Source of the DNA: Marixanthotalea marina
GTDB taxonomy: Bacteria; Bacteroidota; Bacteroidia; Flavobacteriales; Flavobacteriaceae
Assembly: GCA_018883545.1 (NCBI GenBank)
Contig: JAHLEH010000001.1
Coordinates: 682,001-746,000, forward strand
Direction of reading: 5' to 3'
DNA length: 64,000 nt
Shown here in pieces: positions 33,316-41,607 of this stretch. The position numbers were made by a program, and so were the translations under genes. The notes under the pieces are model-generated. The model worked only from the letters and a program-made list of their open reading frames with translations. It was not told where the DNA came from and did not search any database. The stretch's first letter is position 1; every line of letters begins with the position of its first letter.

Positions 33316-36300
33316 ATGAAATTATATAAAAGCCTTTTGGCCATTTTTGTTTTTTGTCTGCTATCTGCCTGTGAAAATAAAAATGTAGGAAAGAAACAAA
33401 CCGATGCAAATACCCTCTTTACTTTGGTTTCTAACGAAGAGACCAATATTCATTTTACCAACACAGTAAAAGAGACGTCAGAATTTAACGTTTTAAACTA
33501 CTATTATGCCTATAATGGTGGTGGTGTGGCTATCGCTGATGTAAACAATGATGGACTTGAAGATATCTATTTTACATCTAACCAAAATTCCAATAAACTG
33601 TATTTAAATAAAGGCGATTTCCAATTCGAAGATGTTACAGATAAGGCAGGGGTAGTAGATAGTGAAGGTTGGACCACAGGTGTTAATATGATAGATATTA
33701 ACAATGATGGTTGGATGGATATTTATGTTTGTAAATCAGCCTCACTACAAAATGATGTATTACGTAGAAACAAACTATTTGTCAATCAAAAAGACGGTAC
33801 TTTTAAAGAAGAAGCTGCTAAATGGGGACTGGATGATGATGGTTTTTCGGTGCAATCCTACTTCTTTGATTATGATAAGGATGGCGATTTAGATATGTAC
33901 TTAATCAATCATAGAAACGATTTTCTAAACTCTATTAACCTAAAGGAAATTATTGAAGACGAAGCACTTTACTCCCAAACCTCCGATCATTTATTCAGAA
34001 ATGATGGTGCAAGGTTTACAGATGTTACCATGAATAGTGGTATGGTTAATAAAGAATTTAGTTTAAGTGCTTCCATAGGCGATTATAATAATGATGGGTG
34101 GTTGGATGTTTTTGTAGCCAACGATTTTATTACGCCAGATAAACTTTATATCAATAACAAAAACGGAACGTTTTCAAACCAAATAAATACAAAGCTAAAG
34201 CATATTACTTATAGCAGTATGGGGTCTGATTACGCGGATATAAACAATGACTTCTTGCCCGATTTGCTCGTGTTAGATATGTCTGCTGAAGACCATAGCA
34301 GGGGTAAGCAAAACATGCCAAGTATGAATACCGATGGTTTTTGGTGGATTGTTGAGGCCGGATACCATTATCCTTACATGTCTAATGTATTAAACCTAAA
34401 TAATGGTAATGGTTATTTTAGTGATATTGCCCAAGTGGCTGGCGTATCAAAAACCGATTGGAGTTGGGCGCCTTTAGTAGCCGATTTTGATGGCGATGGC
34501 TATAAGGATATTTTTATAACCAATGGCATTAAAAGAGAGATTGCCAATCAAGATTTTGGTAATTTTCTGGACGCAAAGCAAGATTCGTTGCAGTATATGC
34601 CTATTAATGACATTTTAAATGAGATGCCGTCTGAAAAGCTTCAGAATTACGCTTTTAAAAACAATAAAGATTTATCATTTAAAAGAGTAATGCAAGAGTG
34701 GGGCTTGGATAACGCGGTTAATTCAAATGGTGTGGCTTATGCCGATTTGGATAACGATGGCGATTTGGATTTGGTAGTAAATAATTTGGATGATGAAGCT
34801 AATATTTACAAAAACAACTCCGTAAGTAATTTTCTTAATGTTAAATTGGTTGGAGATGGTAAAAACTTAAATGCCATTGGTTCAAAAATAAAGGTTTATA
34901 CAGATAGTATACAGCAATACCAAGAACTGTTTTTGTCAAGAGGTTACCAGTCTTCAGTCTCTCCTGTGCTGAACTTTGGAGTTGGGAAAGAAGAAACTAT
35001 AAAACGTATTGAGGTGGTTTGGAACGACGGTGAAATATCTGTAATGGAGAATGTTAAAGCAAATCAAACCTTAACATTTAAAAAGGAGGATGCTAAAGTT
35101 GGTTTAGAAACAGTTTATGAACGACCGGCAAACTTTACAAGACTAAACCCAGAGGCTTTAGGGGTTGATTTTAGGCATGATGAAAATGAATTTAACGATT
35201 TTTCAAAACAGGTGTTGCTGCCACAAAAGCAATCGCAGCAAGGACCTGCTTTTGCTGTAGCTGACATAAATAATGATGGATTGGAAGATATGTTTTTGGG
35301 AGGAGCGCTTAACCAAGCTTCAGAAATATATCTGCAAAATTCTCAAGGGAAATTTGATAAAAAAAGTCAGACTGTTTTTGAAAAAGACAAAGTTTATGAA
35401 GATAACGGTGCGCATTTTTTTGATGCCGATGGCGATGGCGACCTCGACCTTTATGTGGCGAGTGGGGGCTACGAATTGAATGAAAATGATGCTTTGTTAC
35501 AAGATAGATTGTATTTAAATGATGGAAAGGCCAATTTTGTTAGGTCCAATAACTTGCCGAAAATGTTAACCAGTACCAAATCGGTAATCTCATTTGATTA
35601 TGATAAGGATGGCGATTTAGACTTGATAGTTGCTGGTAGGGTTGTGCCTGGTAAATACCCTTTGTCACCCAAGTCGTATATATTAAATAATGCAAACGGA
35701 AGTTTTACAGATGTTACAAACCAAGTTGCTTCAGATTTCGGTGGGGTTGGCATGGTAAACGACATCATTTTATCTGATTATGATGGTGATGATGATAAGG
35801 ATTTGATTGTTGTAGGCGAATGGATGCCCATAACAGTTTTTGCAAACACTAATGGAACTTTTGAGAAAAAAGACTTGCCTTCCTTAAGCGATACAAATGG
35901 TTGGTGGAATACCATTTCAGAGATAGATTTTGATAATGATGGTGATATGGATTATTTTGTTGGGAATATTGGAGGTAATAATAAGTTTCATCCATCGAAA
36001 GAAAAGCCTTTACACATCTACGGAAACAATTTTGATGGCGATGGTAATTATGATATGATTTTGAGCAAGCTCTATAACGGTAACTTAGTGCCGGTAAGGG
36101 GCAAAGAATGCTCAACAAGTCAGAATCCATTTGTAAGCGAAAAAATTAAAACATACAAAGAGTTTGCAAACTCTACCTTAACCGATATTTACGGTACAGA
36201 TGTAATAGCAAATTCCTATCACAAAGTGGTTACGGAATTTGAGTCTGTTTATTTGGAAAATAAAGGCAACGGAGAATTCGCCTTAAAACATTTACCTACC

Positions 36301-36597
36301 ATGGCGCAATTGGGTCCAACAATGGCCTTTGTTTTTGCCGATGTTAATAGTGATGGCCATTTAGATGTTATAGGTGCAGGTGCCATTCACGAGTCAGAGG
36401 TCGAAACGGTGCGTTATGATTCTAATGTGGGGTATGTCTTATTGGGAGATTCTAAAGGTGGTTTACAGCCTTATAAAGATATAAGCTTTTATAACGATTT
36501 AAATGCCAAACAAATGGAGTTGGTACGTATAAAGAATGAACTTTGTTTGTTCATTGCTAATAACGATAGGCCATTGGCTATTTTTAAATTGAATTAG
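33316..36597 (+). CDS. FG-GAP/VCBS repeat lipoprotein with ASPIC/UnbV domain
   Basis: 1093 residues. Lipobox LLSAC (near Cys19) anchors it in the outer or inner membrane. At least ten FG-GAP/VCBS blades of the form D-x-D/N-x-D-G-x-x-D occur (ADVNNDGLED, IDINNDGWMD, FDYDKDGDLD, FDGDGYKD), which bind calcium and form beta-propellers. An ASPIC/UnbV domain (about 520-600) lies between two propellers. Such giant lipoproteins are common in Bacteroidetes, some beside SusCD systems, and their roles are mostly unknown; surface binding is likely. No SusCD genes are nearby. Confidence 0.9.
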   Translation: MKLYKSLLAIFVFCLLSACENKNVGKKQTDANTLFTLVSNEETNIHFTNTVKETSEFNVLNYYYAYNGGGVAIADVNNDGLEDIYFTSNQNSNKLYLNKGDFQFEDVTDKAGVVDSEGWTTGVNMIDINNDGWMDIYVCKSASLQNDVLRRNKLFVNQKDGTFKEEAAKWGLDDDGFSVQSYFFDYDKDGDLDMYLINHRNDFLNSINLKEIIEDEALYSQTSDHLFRNDGARFTDVTMNSGMVNKEFSLSASIGDYNNDGWLDVFVANDFITPDKLYINNKNGTFSNQINTKLKHITYSSMGSDYADINNDFLPDLLVLDMSAEDHSRGKQNMPSMNTDGFWWIVEAGYHYPYMSNVLNLNNGNGYFSDIAQVAGVSKTDWSWAPLVADFDGDGYKDIFITNGIKREIANQDFGNFLDAKQDSLQYMPINDILNEMPSEKLQNYAFKNNKDLSFKRVMQEWGLDNAVNSNGVAYADLDNDGDLDLVVNNLDDEANIYKNNSVSNFLNVKLVGDGKNLNAIGSKIKVYTDSIQQYQELFLSRGYQSSVSPVLNFGVGKEETIKRIEVVWNDGEISVMENVKANQTLTFKKEDAKVGLETVYERPANFTRLNPEALGVDFRHDENEFNDFSKQVLLPQKQSQQGPAFAVADINNDGLEDMFLGGALNQASEIYLQNSQGKFDKKSQTVFEKDKVYEDNGAHFFDADGDGDLDLYVASGGYELNENDALLQDRLYLNDGKANFVRSNNLPKMLTSTKSVISFDYDKDGDLDLIVAGRVVPGKYPLSPKSYILNNANGSFTDVTNQVASDFGGVGMVNDIILSDYDGDDDKDLIVVGEWMPITVFANTNGTFEKKDLPSLSDTNGWWNTISEIDFDNDGDMDYFVGNIGGNNKFHPSKEKPLHIYGNNFDGDGNYDMILSKLYNGNLVPVRGKECSTSQNPFVSEKIKTYKEFANSTLTDIYGTDVIANSYHKVVTEFESVYLENKGNGEFALKHLPTMAQLGPTMAFVFADVNSDGHLDVIGAGAIHESEVETVRYDSNVGYVLLGDSKGGLQPYKDISFYNDLNAKQMELVRIKNELCLFIANNDRPLAIFKLN

Positions 36598-36627
36598 AAT
36601 TTAGGCATAGTTTATTTAATTCTAATT
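36592..36627 (+). terminator. AT-rich inverted repeat after the ASPIC lipoprotein gene
   Basis: AATTAGAATT (36592-36601) and AATTCTAATT (36618-36627) are perfect inverted copies around a 16-base loop and are followed by a T-rich stretch. The arms are AT-rich, so it is a weak terminator candidate. Confidence 0.35.
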
Positions 36628-36676
36628 AATCTTTTCTTTTGAATGTTTGTTATTCAAATCTTGACTTTTGTAAAAG

Positions 36677-36707
36677 GTTGATATTCTCTTGTTTATTGTT
36701 ATATTTG
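36677..36707 (+). promoter_or_regulatory. Promoter of the carboxylesterase gene
   Basis: GTTG (36677-36680), 19 bases, then TATATTTG (36700-36707) closely match the Bacteroidetes -33/-7 promoter. The start codon is 46 bases downstream. Confidence 0.65.
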
Positions 36708-36752
36708 GTTACAACTAAACTTTATACTAGATATTAAACTAATTAAATCATT

Positions 36753-38177
36753 ATGAAAAAATTATCTTTCTTTTTTATGGTTGCAACACTGCTGGCCTTT
36801 GTTTCATGTAGTGAAAAAAGCGACCCTAACCCTGTGTTAACTGTTGAAGGTGGTCAAATACAAGGTGTGGAAACTGCAACCGAGGGTGTTATAGCTTATA
36901 AAGGTGTTCCTTTTGCGGCACCGCCTGTTGAAGAATTACGTTGGAAAGAACCGCAACCTGTTGTCCCTTGGGAAGGTGTGAAAGTAGCCGATTCTTATGG
37001 GGCAGCTGCAATGCAGGTAACTTGGGATCCTGAAAGTTTTTATGGTAAAGAGTGGCAGGCAAGTGGTAGTGTGCCATTTAAAGAAGATTGTTTGTATTTG
37101 AATGTTTGGACACCGGCAGCAGGTAAAGTAGATGAAAAATTACCAGTAGCTATGTGGATTCATGGCGGTGGTTATCGTGAAGGTTTTGCGTTTGAACCAG
37201 AAATGGATGGTGGTGAAGATTGGGCGTCACGAGGGGTTATTCTCGTTACTGTTACATACCGATTAGGAGTAATGGGCTTCTTTTCTCATCCATTACTTTC
37301 AGAAGAAAGTCCAAACGGCGTGTCTGGGAATTATGGTTTAATGGACCAAGCAGCAGCGCTTAAATGGATCAATAATAATATAGAGCAGTTTGGTGGTGAC
37401 CCCAATAATATTACCATTTTTGGCCAAAGTGCTGGAGCTGGTAGTGTACAATCACTTGTAGCTTCGCCAAAATCTAAAAATTTGGTTAGCAAGGCTATTA
37501 GCATGAGTGGAGGTGGTTTAGGCGGTAGACCGGGAAATCCTTTAGATACGGCTCAAGTAGCCAACAAAAAAATGATGGATTTCTTTGATAAAACAACTTT
37601 AGAAGATATGCGAGCACTTTCGTTTGATGAACTATTGGATATGTCACAAAAATATGCCGATACTACAAAAACCAGAGTTGGTTGGAGTCCGGTAATTGAT
37701 GGCTATTTTTTAAACGGTACTTTTAGCGAAGAAGCGCTTGCAAATAATATTCCAGATATACCTTATATGTTTGGGTTTACATCAAATGATTTAGGAGATA
37801 TGACCCAACCTATTAATGATTTTTCTGCATTGAGAGCGGAGCAAAGCGACAAGCCTGCTTATGCTTATTTATTTCAAAGACAGTTGCCTGGAGATGAGAG
37901 TGGTGCATTCCATTCGGCTGATTTGTGGTATGTTTTCCATTCTATGGAACATAGCTGGAGGCCTTTCACCGCTGGCGATAAAGCTCTGAGTAATCAAATA
38001 GTGGATTATTGGACAAATTTCGCCAAATATGGTAACCCTAACGGTGAGTCAGACGGTGTTTGGAAGCCATATGCCTTAGAAAACCCTGCGTTTATGTTAC
38101 TGGATGCCAATGAAGAAGAAGCAATCGTAAAAATGAGTGAAAACCCAGAATATACAGGTAACTCTTTTAGAAGATAA
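36753..38177 (+). CDS. Type-B carboxylesterase lipoprotein
   Basis: 474 residues. Lipobox AFVSC followed by an alpha/beta hydrolase of the carboxylesterase/cholinesterase family. GKVPVFAAPPV-like start (VIAYKGVPFAAPPVEELRWKEPQP), oxyanion hole MWIHGGGYREGF, nucleophile Ser226 in FGQSAGAG, and a His in GAFHSADLWYVF are visible. The acidic residue is probably in FTSNDLGD. It hydrolyses esters in the envelope; substrate is unknown. It has its own promoter and a terminator, so it is a single-gene unit. Confidence 0.9.
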   Translation: MKKLSFFFMVATLLAFVSCSEKSDPNPVLTVEGGQIQGVETATEGVIAYKGVPFAAPPVEELRWKEPQPVVPWEGVKVADSYGAAAMQVTWDPESFYGKEWQASGSVPFKEDCLYLNVWTPAAGKVDEKLPVAMWIHGGGYREGFAFEPEMDGGEDWASRGVILVTVTYRLGVMGFFSHPLLSEESPNGVSGNYGLMDQAAALKWINNNIEQFGGDPNNITIFGQSAGAGSVQSLVASPKSKNLVSKAISMSGGGLGGRPGNPLDTAQVANKKMMDFFDKTTLEDMRALSFDELLDMSQKYADTTKTRVGWSPVIDGYFLNGTFSEEALANNIPDIPYMFGFTSNDLGDMTQPINDFSALRAEQSDKPAYAYLFQRQLPGDESGAFHSADLWYVFHSMEHSWRPFTAGDKALSNQIVDYWTNFAKYGNPNGESDGVWKPYALENPAFMLLDANEEEAIVKMSENPEYTGNSFRR

Positions 38178-38202
38178 GTAAATAAAATTTTTAAGAAAAA
38201 AG

Positions 38203-38230
38203 CAAAGGCAGTCTTAAAAGGCTGCCTTTG
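38203..38230. terminator. Bidirectional terminator between carboxylesterase and engB
   Basis: CAAAGGCAG and CTGCCTTTG pair around a 10-base loop. The T-run is stronger on the minus strand (for engB). Confidence 0.7.
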
Positions 38231-38833
38231 TTATAACTTAATGTTACTGTTTAGTTCATCAATATAGGCCAATAGTTCTTCTTTCCCTGTGTTTTTAGAG
38301 GAAGAAGTTATAAAGTATTTGGGCATTTCTTCCCAAGTTTCCAGCATAACATTTTGGTAGGTATCTATGTGTCTTTCTGTAGCTTTTGGTTTTAACTTAT
38401 CTGCTTTCGTGAAAATAATAGAAAACGGTATGCCGTTTTCGCCTAACCATTGCATGAATTCTAAATCAATTGGTTGCGGTTCGTGCCTAATATCAACCAA
38501 AACAAAAGCACAAACCAATTGTTCCCGTAGGCTAAAATATTGCGTAATGAATTTTTGAAATGTTTTTTTTGACGATTTTGAAACACGTGCATACCCATAA
38601 CCGGGTAAATCTACTAAATGCCAGTTTTTGTTGATTAAAAAATGGTTTATTAGCTGTGTTTTTCCTGGTCTTCCAGAGGTTTTTGCTAAACTTTTCCGGT
38701 TGGTAAGCATGTTTATAAGCGATGATTTGCCAACGTTACTCCTACCAATAAAAGCGTATTCTGGCAGCAATGCTTTAGGGCATTTGGCAATCTCAGAATT
38801 GCTCATAACGAATTCGGCAGATTTAATATCCAT
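38231..38833 (-). CDS. engB: Ribosome biogenesis GTPase EngB (YsxC/YihA)
   Basis: 200 residues. GTP-binding motifs are GRSNVGKSS (G1, residues 28-36), DLPGYG (G3), TKADKL (G4) and SSS (G5). The family assists 50S subunit assembly. It follows the alpha/beta hydrolase gene on the minus strand by 35 bases. Confidence 0.95.
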   Translation of the reverse strand: MDIKSAEFVMSNSEIAKCPKALLPEYAFIGRSNVGKSSLINMLTNRKSLAKTSGRPGKTQLINHFLINKNWHLVDLPGYGYARVSKSSKKTFQKFITQYFSLREQLVCAFVLVDIRHEPQPIDLEFMQWLGENGIPFSIIFTKADKLKPKATERHIDTYQNVMLETWEEMPKYFITSSSKNTGKEELLAYIDELNSNIKL

Positions 38834-38868
38834 GCTAATATTTTGTACGCGGTTTGTGGTTTAAAGTA

Positions 38869-39633
38869 TTAAAATCTTCTTTCCTGTAACCAGCTATGTA
38901 AGACTTTATTGAACTCGTCTGGGTGCTCCATCATGGCAGCATGCCCGCACTTATCTATCCAAAACAAATCCGAGTCAGGCATCAAACTATGAAATTCTTC
39001 TGCAACATCGGGAGGTGTTACCGTATCATTTTTTCCCCAAATAATGCAAGTTGGGGTTTGCATTTTTGGCAAGTCTTTCGCCATGTTGTGCCTAATGGCG
39101 CTTTTGGCAATAGCCAATGTTTTAACGAGTTTATTTCGGTCGTTTACAGTTTCGTAAACTTCGTCTACAATTTCTTTGGTAGCAACAGCTGGATCGTAAA
39201 AAACGTCTTGGGCTTTCTTTTTTATTACTTCATAATCGCTTCTCTTGGTGTAACCGCTACCCATGGCGCTTTCGTAAAGTCCAGAGCTCCCTGTTATTAC
39301 CAAGGCTTTAACTTTTTCGGGATGCAGTTTGGTATGATACAAACCAATATGACCACCTAATGAATTGCCCAATAAAATAACTTGATCAAAACCTTTAAAT
39401 TCAATAAAATCGTAAAGATACTTGGCAAAACTTTTAACATTGGTTTTTAGCAAGGTCATGGTATATATTGGCAACTCAGGAACAACTACTTTGTATCCAT
39501 TTGTGCTAAAAAAATCTATAACAGAGTCAAAATTGCTCAAGCCACCCATAAGTCCGTGTAGTACAATGATTGGGGTGCCTTCTCCAGCTTCTAGGTAGCT
39601 GTATTTATTTTCTTTTTTTAAACGATGCGTCAT
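38869..39633 (-). CDS. Alpha/beta fold hydrolase
   Basis: 254 residues, cytoplasmic. Motifs: VLHGLMGG (oxyanion), GNSLGGH (nucleophile Ser), WGKNDTVTPP (Asp) and KCGHAAMMEHP (His). A small cap domain lies at about 130-175. Substrate is unknown; the sequence resembles haloperoxidase/proline iminopeptidase-like esterases. It is probably cotranscribed with engB and is divergent from the dcw cluster. Confidence 0.9.
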   Translation of the reverse strand: MTHRLKKENKYSYLEAGEGTPIIVLHGLMGGLSNFDSVIDFFSTNGYKVVVPELPIYTMTLLKTNVKSFAKYLYDFIEFKGFDQVILLGNSLGGHIGLYHTKLHPEKVKALVITGSSGLYESAMGSGYTKRSDYEVIKKKAQDVFYDPAVATKEIVDEVYETVNDRNKLVKTLAIAKSAIRHNMAKDLPKMQTPTCIIWGKNDTVTPPDVAEEFHSLMPDSDLFWIDKCGHAAMMEHPDEFNKVLHSWLQERRF

Positions 39634-39661
39634 TAATTGGTTGGTCCTTTTCGTTAAAAAA

Positions 39662-39691
39662 CAAATATAGTTATTTCATTGATATTTCAAT
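39662..39691 (-). promoter_or_regulatory. Promoter of the hydrolase-engB unit
   Basis: On the minus strand the -7 box is TATATTTG (39662-39669), and ATTG (39688-39691) lies 18 bases upstream as -33. The latter falls in the inverted repeat CATTGA/TCAATG. Confidence 0.6.
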
Positions 39692-39827
39692 GGCTATAAT
39701 CAATGTCTAAAAATACTTTTGGCATGTTAATAATAATTTTTGGATTAAAAAAATTATACGTCGAATGTTATTTGTGCCCTTTTAATTCCCGTTAAAAATT
39801 GTTTTTTGTCGAAAATTTATCAACAAA

Positions 39828-39897
39828 GTGGTAAAATGTGGTAAAATGTGGTAAATTTTTCGATATATTTGATGCTTAAAGGAAAAAGTGGTAAAAA
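39828..39897 (+). promoter_or_regulatory. Four phased MraZ-type boxes around the dcw promoter
   Basis: GTGGTAAA occurs at 39828, 39838 and 39848 (10-bp period) and again at 39888, exactly 40 bp after the third. MraZ proteins bind short direct repeats spaced by one helical turn upstream of mraZ (TGGGN or AAAGTG-type units in other bacteria). All four copies here therefore face the same side of the helix. The -7 box TATATTTG (39864-39871) is between boxes 3 and 4; no TTTG -33 box is seen, its place being taken by box 2. Confidence 0.8.
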
Positions 39898-39903
39898 TCT
39901 GTT

Positions 39904-40374
39904 TTGAATTCATTAATAGGAACATACGAGTGTAAGGTTGATGTAAAAGGGCGTTTAATGCTGCCTGTTAATATCAAAAAACAGTTGTTGCCTATTATTG
40001 AAAACGGTTTTGTTTTAAGGCGTTCAGTATTTCAGGAGTGTTTAGAGCTGTATCCAATGGAAGAATGGCAGCTTTTGATGCAGAAAATGAATAAGTTGAA
40101 TAGGTTTAAAAAAAAGAACAACGATTTTATCCGAAGGTTCAGTGCAGGAGCTAAAATGGTTGAGGTGGATGCTAATGGCCGTTTGCTCATACCAAAAGAC
40201 TTAACGGTTTTTGCTGGTATTTCCAAAGAGGTGGTGGTGTCTTCATCTATCAATATTATTGAGATTTGGGACAAAGATAAGTATGAACAGGCTATCAGTG
40301 ATGCTGCTGGCGATTTTGCTGATTTGGCTGAAGAAGTAATGGGGCAACAAGATGATGAAGATGGAATATCATAA
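39904..40374 (+). CDS. mraZ: Division/cell wall cluster transcriptional repressor MraZ
   Basis: 156 residues with two AbrB-like swapped-hairpin domains (about 1-60 and 75-130): LIGTYECKVDVKGRLMLPVNIKKQL and VEVDANGRLLIPKDLTVFAGI carry the two DxxGRL motifs. The start is a TTG codon at 39904-39906; no ATG or GTG fits. MraZ binds repeats before its own gene and controls the dcw cluster. The C-terminal tail is acidic (QQDDED). It overlaps rsmH. Confidence 0.93.
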   Translation: MNSLIGTYECKVDVKGRLMLPVNIKKQLLPIIENGFVLRRSVFQECLELYPMEEWQLLMQKMNKLNRFKKKNNDFIRRFSAGAKMVEVDANGRLLIPKDLTVFAGISKEVVVSSSINIIEIWDKDKYEQAISDAAGDFADLAEEVMGQQDDEDGIS

Positions 40375-41257
40375 ACCAGTTTTGTTAAAGGAAACGGTAG
40401 ATGGACTGAATATTAAGGATGATGGTGTTTATGTGGATGTTACGTTTGGCGGTGGTGGCCACAGTAAGGAAATATTAAAACGGCTTGGGGAAAAGGGAAG
40501 GTTGTTTGCTTTTGATCAAGATGAAGACGCTCTTTTAAATACTATTGATGATTCTAGATTTGCCTTAATCCACGAAAACTTTAGGCATATTAAGCGCTTT
40601 TTGAGGTTTTATGGTGTGAGACAGGTAGATGGTATTTTGGGTGATTTTGGTGTGTCATCCCATCAGTTTGATGTAGCCGAACGGGGATTTTCTACACGTT
40701 TTGAAGCCGATTTGGATATGCGGATGAACCAAAAAAATCAATTGTCTGCCTATAACGTAATCAATGATTATGAGGAGGAAAAGTTAAAACAAGTGTTTTT
40801 GCAATATGGTGAGTTGAGGGCGGCGCCGGCCATGGCAAGGTTGATTGTAGAAAATAGGCAGTTGGAAAAAATCGTTACTAGTAGTCAATTAAAAGAGGTG
40901 TTGAGAAAGTTTTTGTCACCTAAGCATGAAAACAAAATCTTGGCTCAAATCTATCAAGCAATAAGAATAGAGGTGAATCAAGAAATTGAAGCTTTAAAAG
41001 AATTTTTACAACAAACACCAGAGCTGTTGGTGAAAGGCGGGCGATTGAGTTTGATTTCTTACCACTCACTAGAAGATAGGTTGGTAAAACGGTTTATAAG
41101 AAATGGGTTGTTTGAAGGGGAGCCAGAACGGGACGTGTTTGGAAATTTTGAAGTGCCGTTAAAAAAAATAAATGGGTTAGTAGTGCCCTCAAAAGAAGAA
41201 ATAAAAGAAAATAGTAGAGCTAGAAGTGCAAAGCTTCGTATTGCAGAAAAATTATAA
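40352..41257 (+). CDS. rsmH: 16S rRNA (cytosine1402-N4)-methyltransferase
   Basis: 301 residues of the MraW/RsmH family. SAM site: YVDVTFGGGGHSKEIL. Further motifs DFGVSSHQFDVAERGFS, FLQYGELRAAPAMARLI and GGRLSLISYHSLEDRLVKRF are all present. It overlaps the mraZ end by 23 bases from the ATG used; ATG codons at 40355 and 40361 are possible alternatives. It methylates the ribosomal decoding centre. Confidence 0.95.
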   Translation: MMKMEYHKPVLLKETVDGLNIKDDGVYVDVTFGGGGHSKEILKRLGEKGRLFAFDQDEDALLNTIDDSRFALIHENFRHIKRFLRFYGVRQVDGILGDFGVSSHQFDVAERGFSTRFEADLDMRMNQKNQLSAYNVINDYEEEKLKQVFLQYGELRAAPAMARLIVENRQLEKIVTSSQLKEVLRKFLSPKHENKILAQIYQAIRIEVNQEIEALKEFLQQTPELLVKGGRLSLISYHSLEDRLVKRFIRNGLFEGEPERDVFGNFEVPLKKINGLVVPSKEEIKENSRARSAKLRIAEKL

Positions 41258-41277
41258 AATCCCTTATTAGGAGTTTA

Positions 41278-41595
41278 ATGAAAAGAAACATTTATAGCAT
41301 ATTAAAAGGAACGTTTCTGGTGAATGATGACTCATTTAAAAATTGGAGGTTCATCATTTTTATTTCTGTTTTGGCTTTAATCATGATTGCAAGCTCCCAT
41401 AGTGCCGATAAAAAGGTGTATGAGATAGCGCGCCTTAATAATGAGGTTAAAGAAATGCGATCGGCATTTGTAGATGGCAGATCTAAATTAATGCAGCTGA
41501 AAATGGAATCTTCCATAGCTCGAAAAATGCGGGAAAAGGGGTTGTCGCAATCAGTGATACCTCCGAAGAAAATAATAATAAAATCACAAGAATAA
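41278..41595 (+). CDS. ftsL: Cell division protein FtsL-like
   Basis: 105 residues. One membrane helix (FIIFISVLALIMIASS, about 26-41) is followed by a coiled-coil region (KVYEIARLNNEVKEMRSAFVDGRSKLMQLKMES). Its position between rsmH and ftsI is the classical ftsL place. FtsL forms a periplasmic coiled coil with FtsB to recruit FtsW and FtsI. Sequence is poorly conserved, so the call rests largely on topology and position. Confidence 0.85.
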   Translation: MKRNIYSILKGTFLVNDDSFKNWRFIIFISVLALIMIASSHSADKKVYEIARLNNEVKEMRSAFVDGRSKLMQLKMESSIARKMREKGLSQSVIPPKKIIIKSQE

Positions 41596-41607
41596 AGTAG
41601 TTCGAAG

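Noticed and set aside
38923..39360. Open frame of 145 codons antisense to the alpha/beta hydrolase
   Set aside because: Complement of a clear hydrolase with complete catalytic motifs; the antisense product looks like no family.
39828..39897. CRISPR array
   Set aside because: The repeats are only about 8-10 bp with no spacers; their phasing and position fit MraZ sites.
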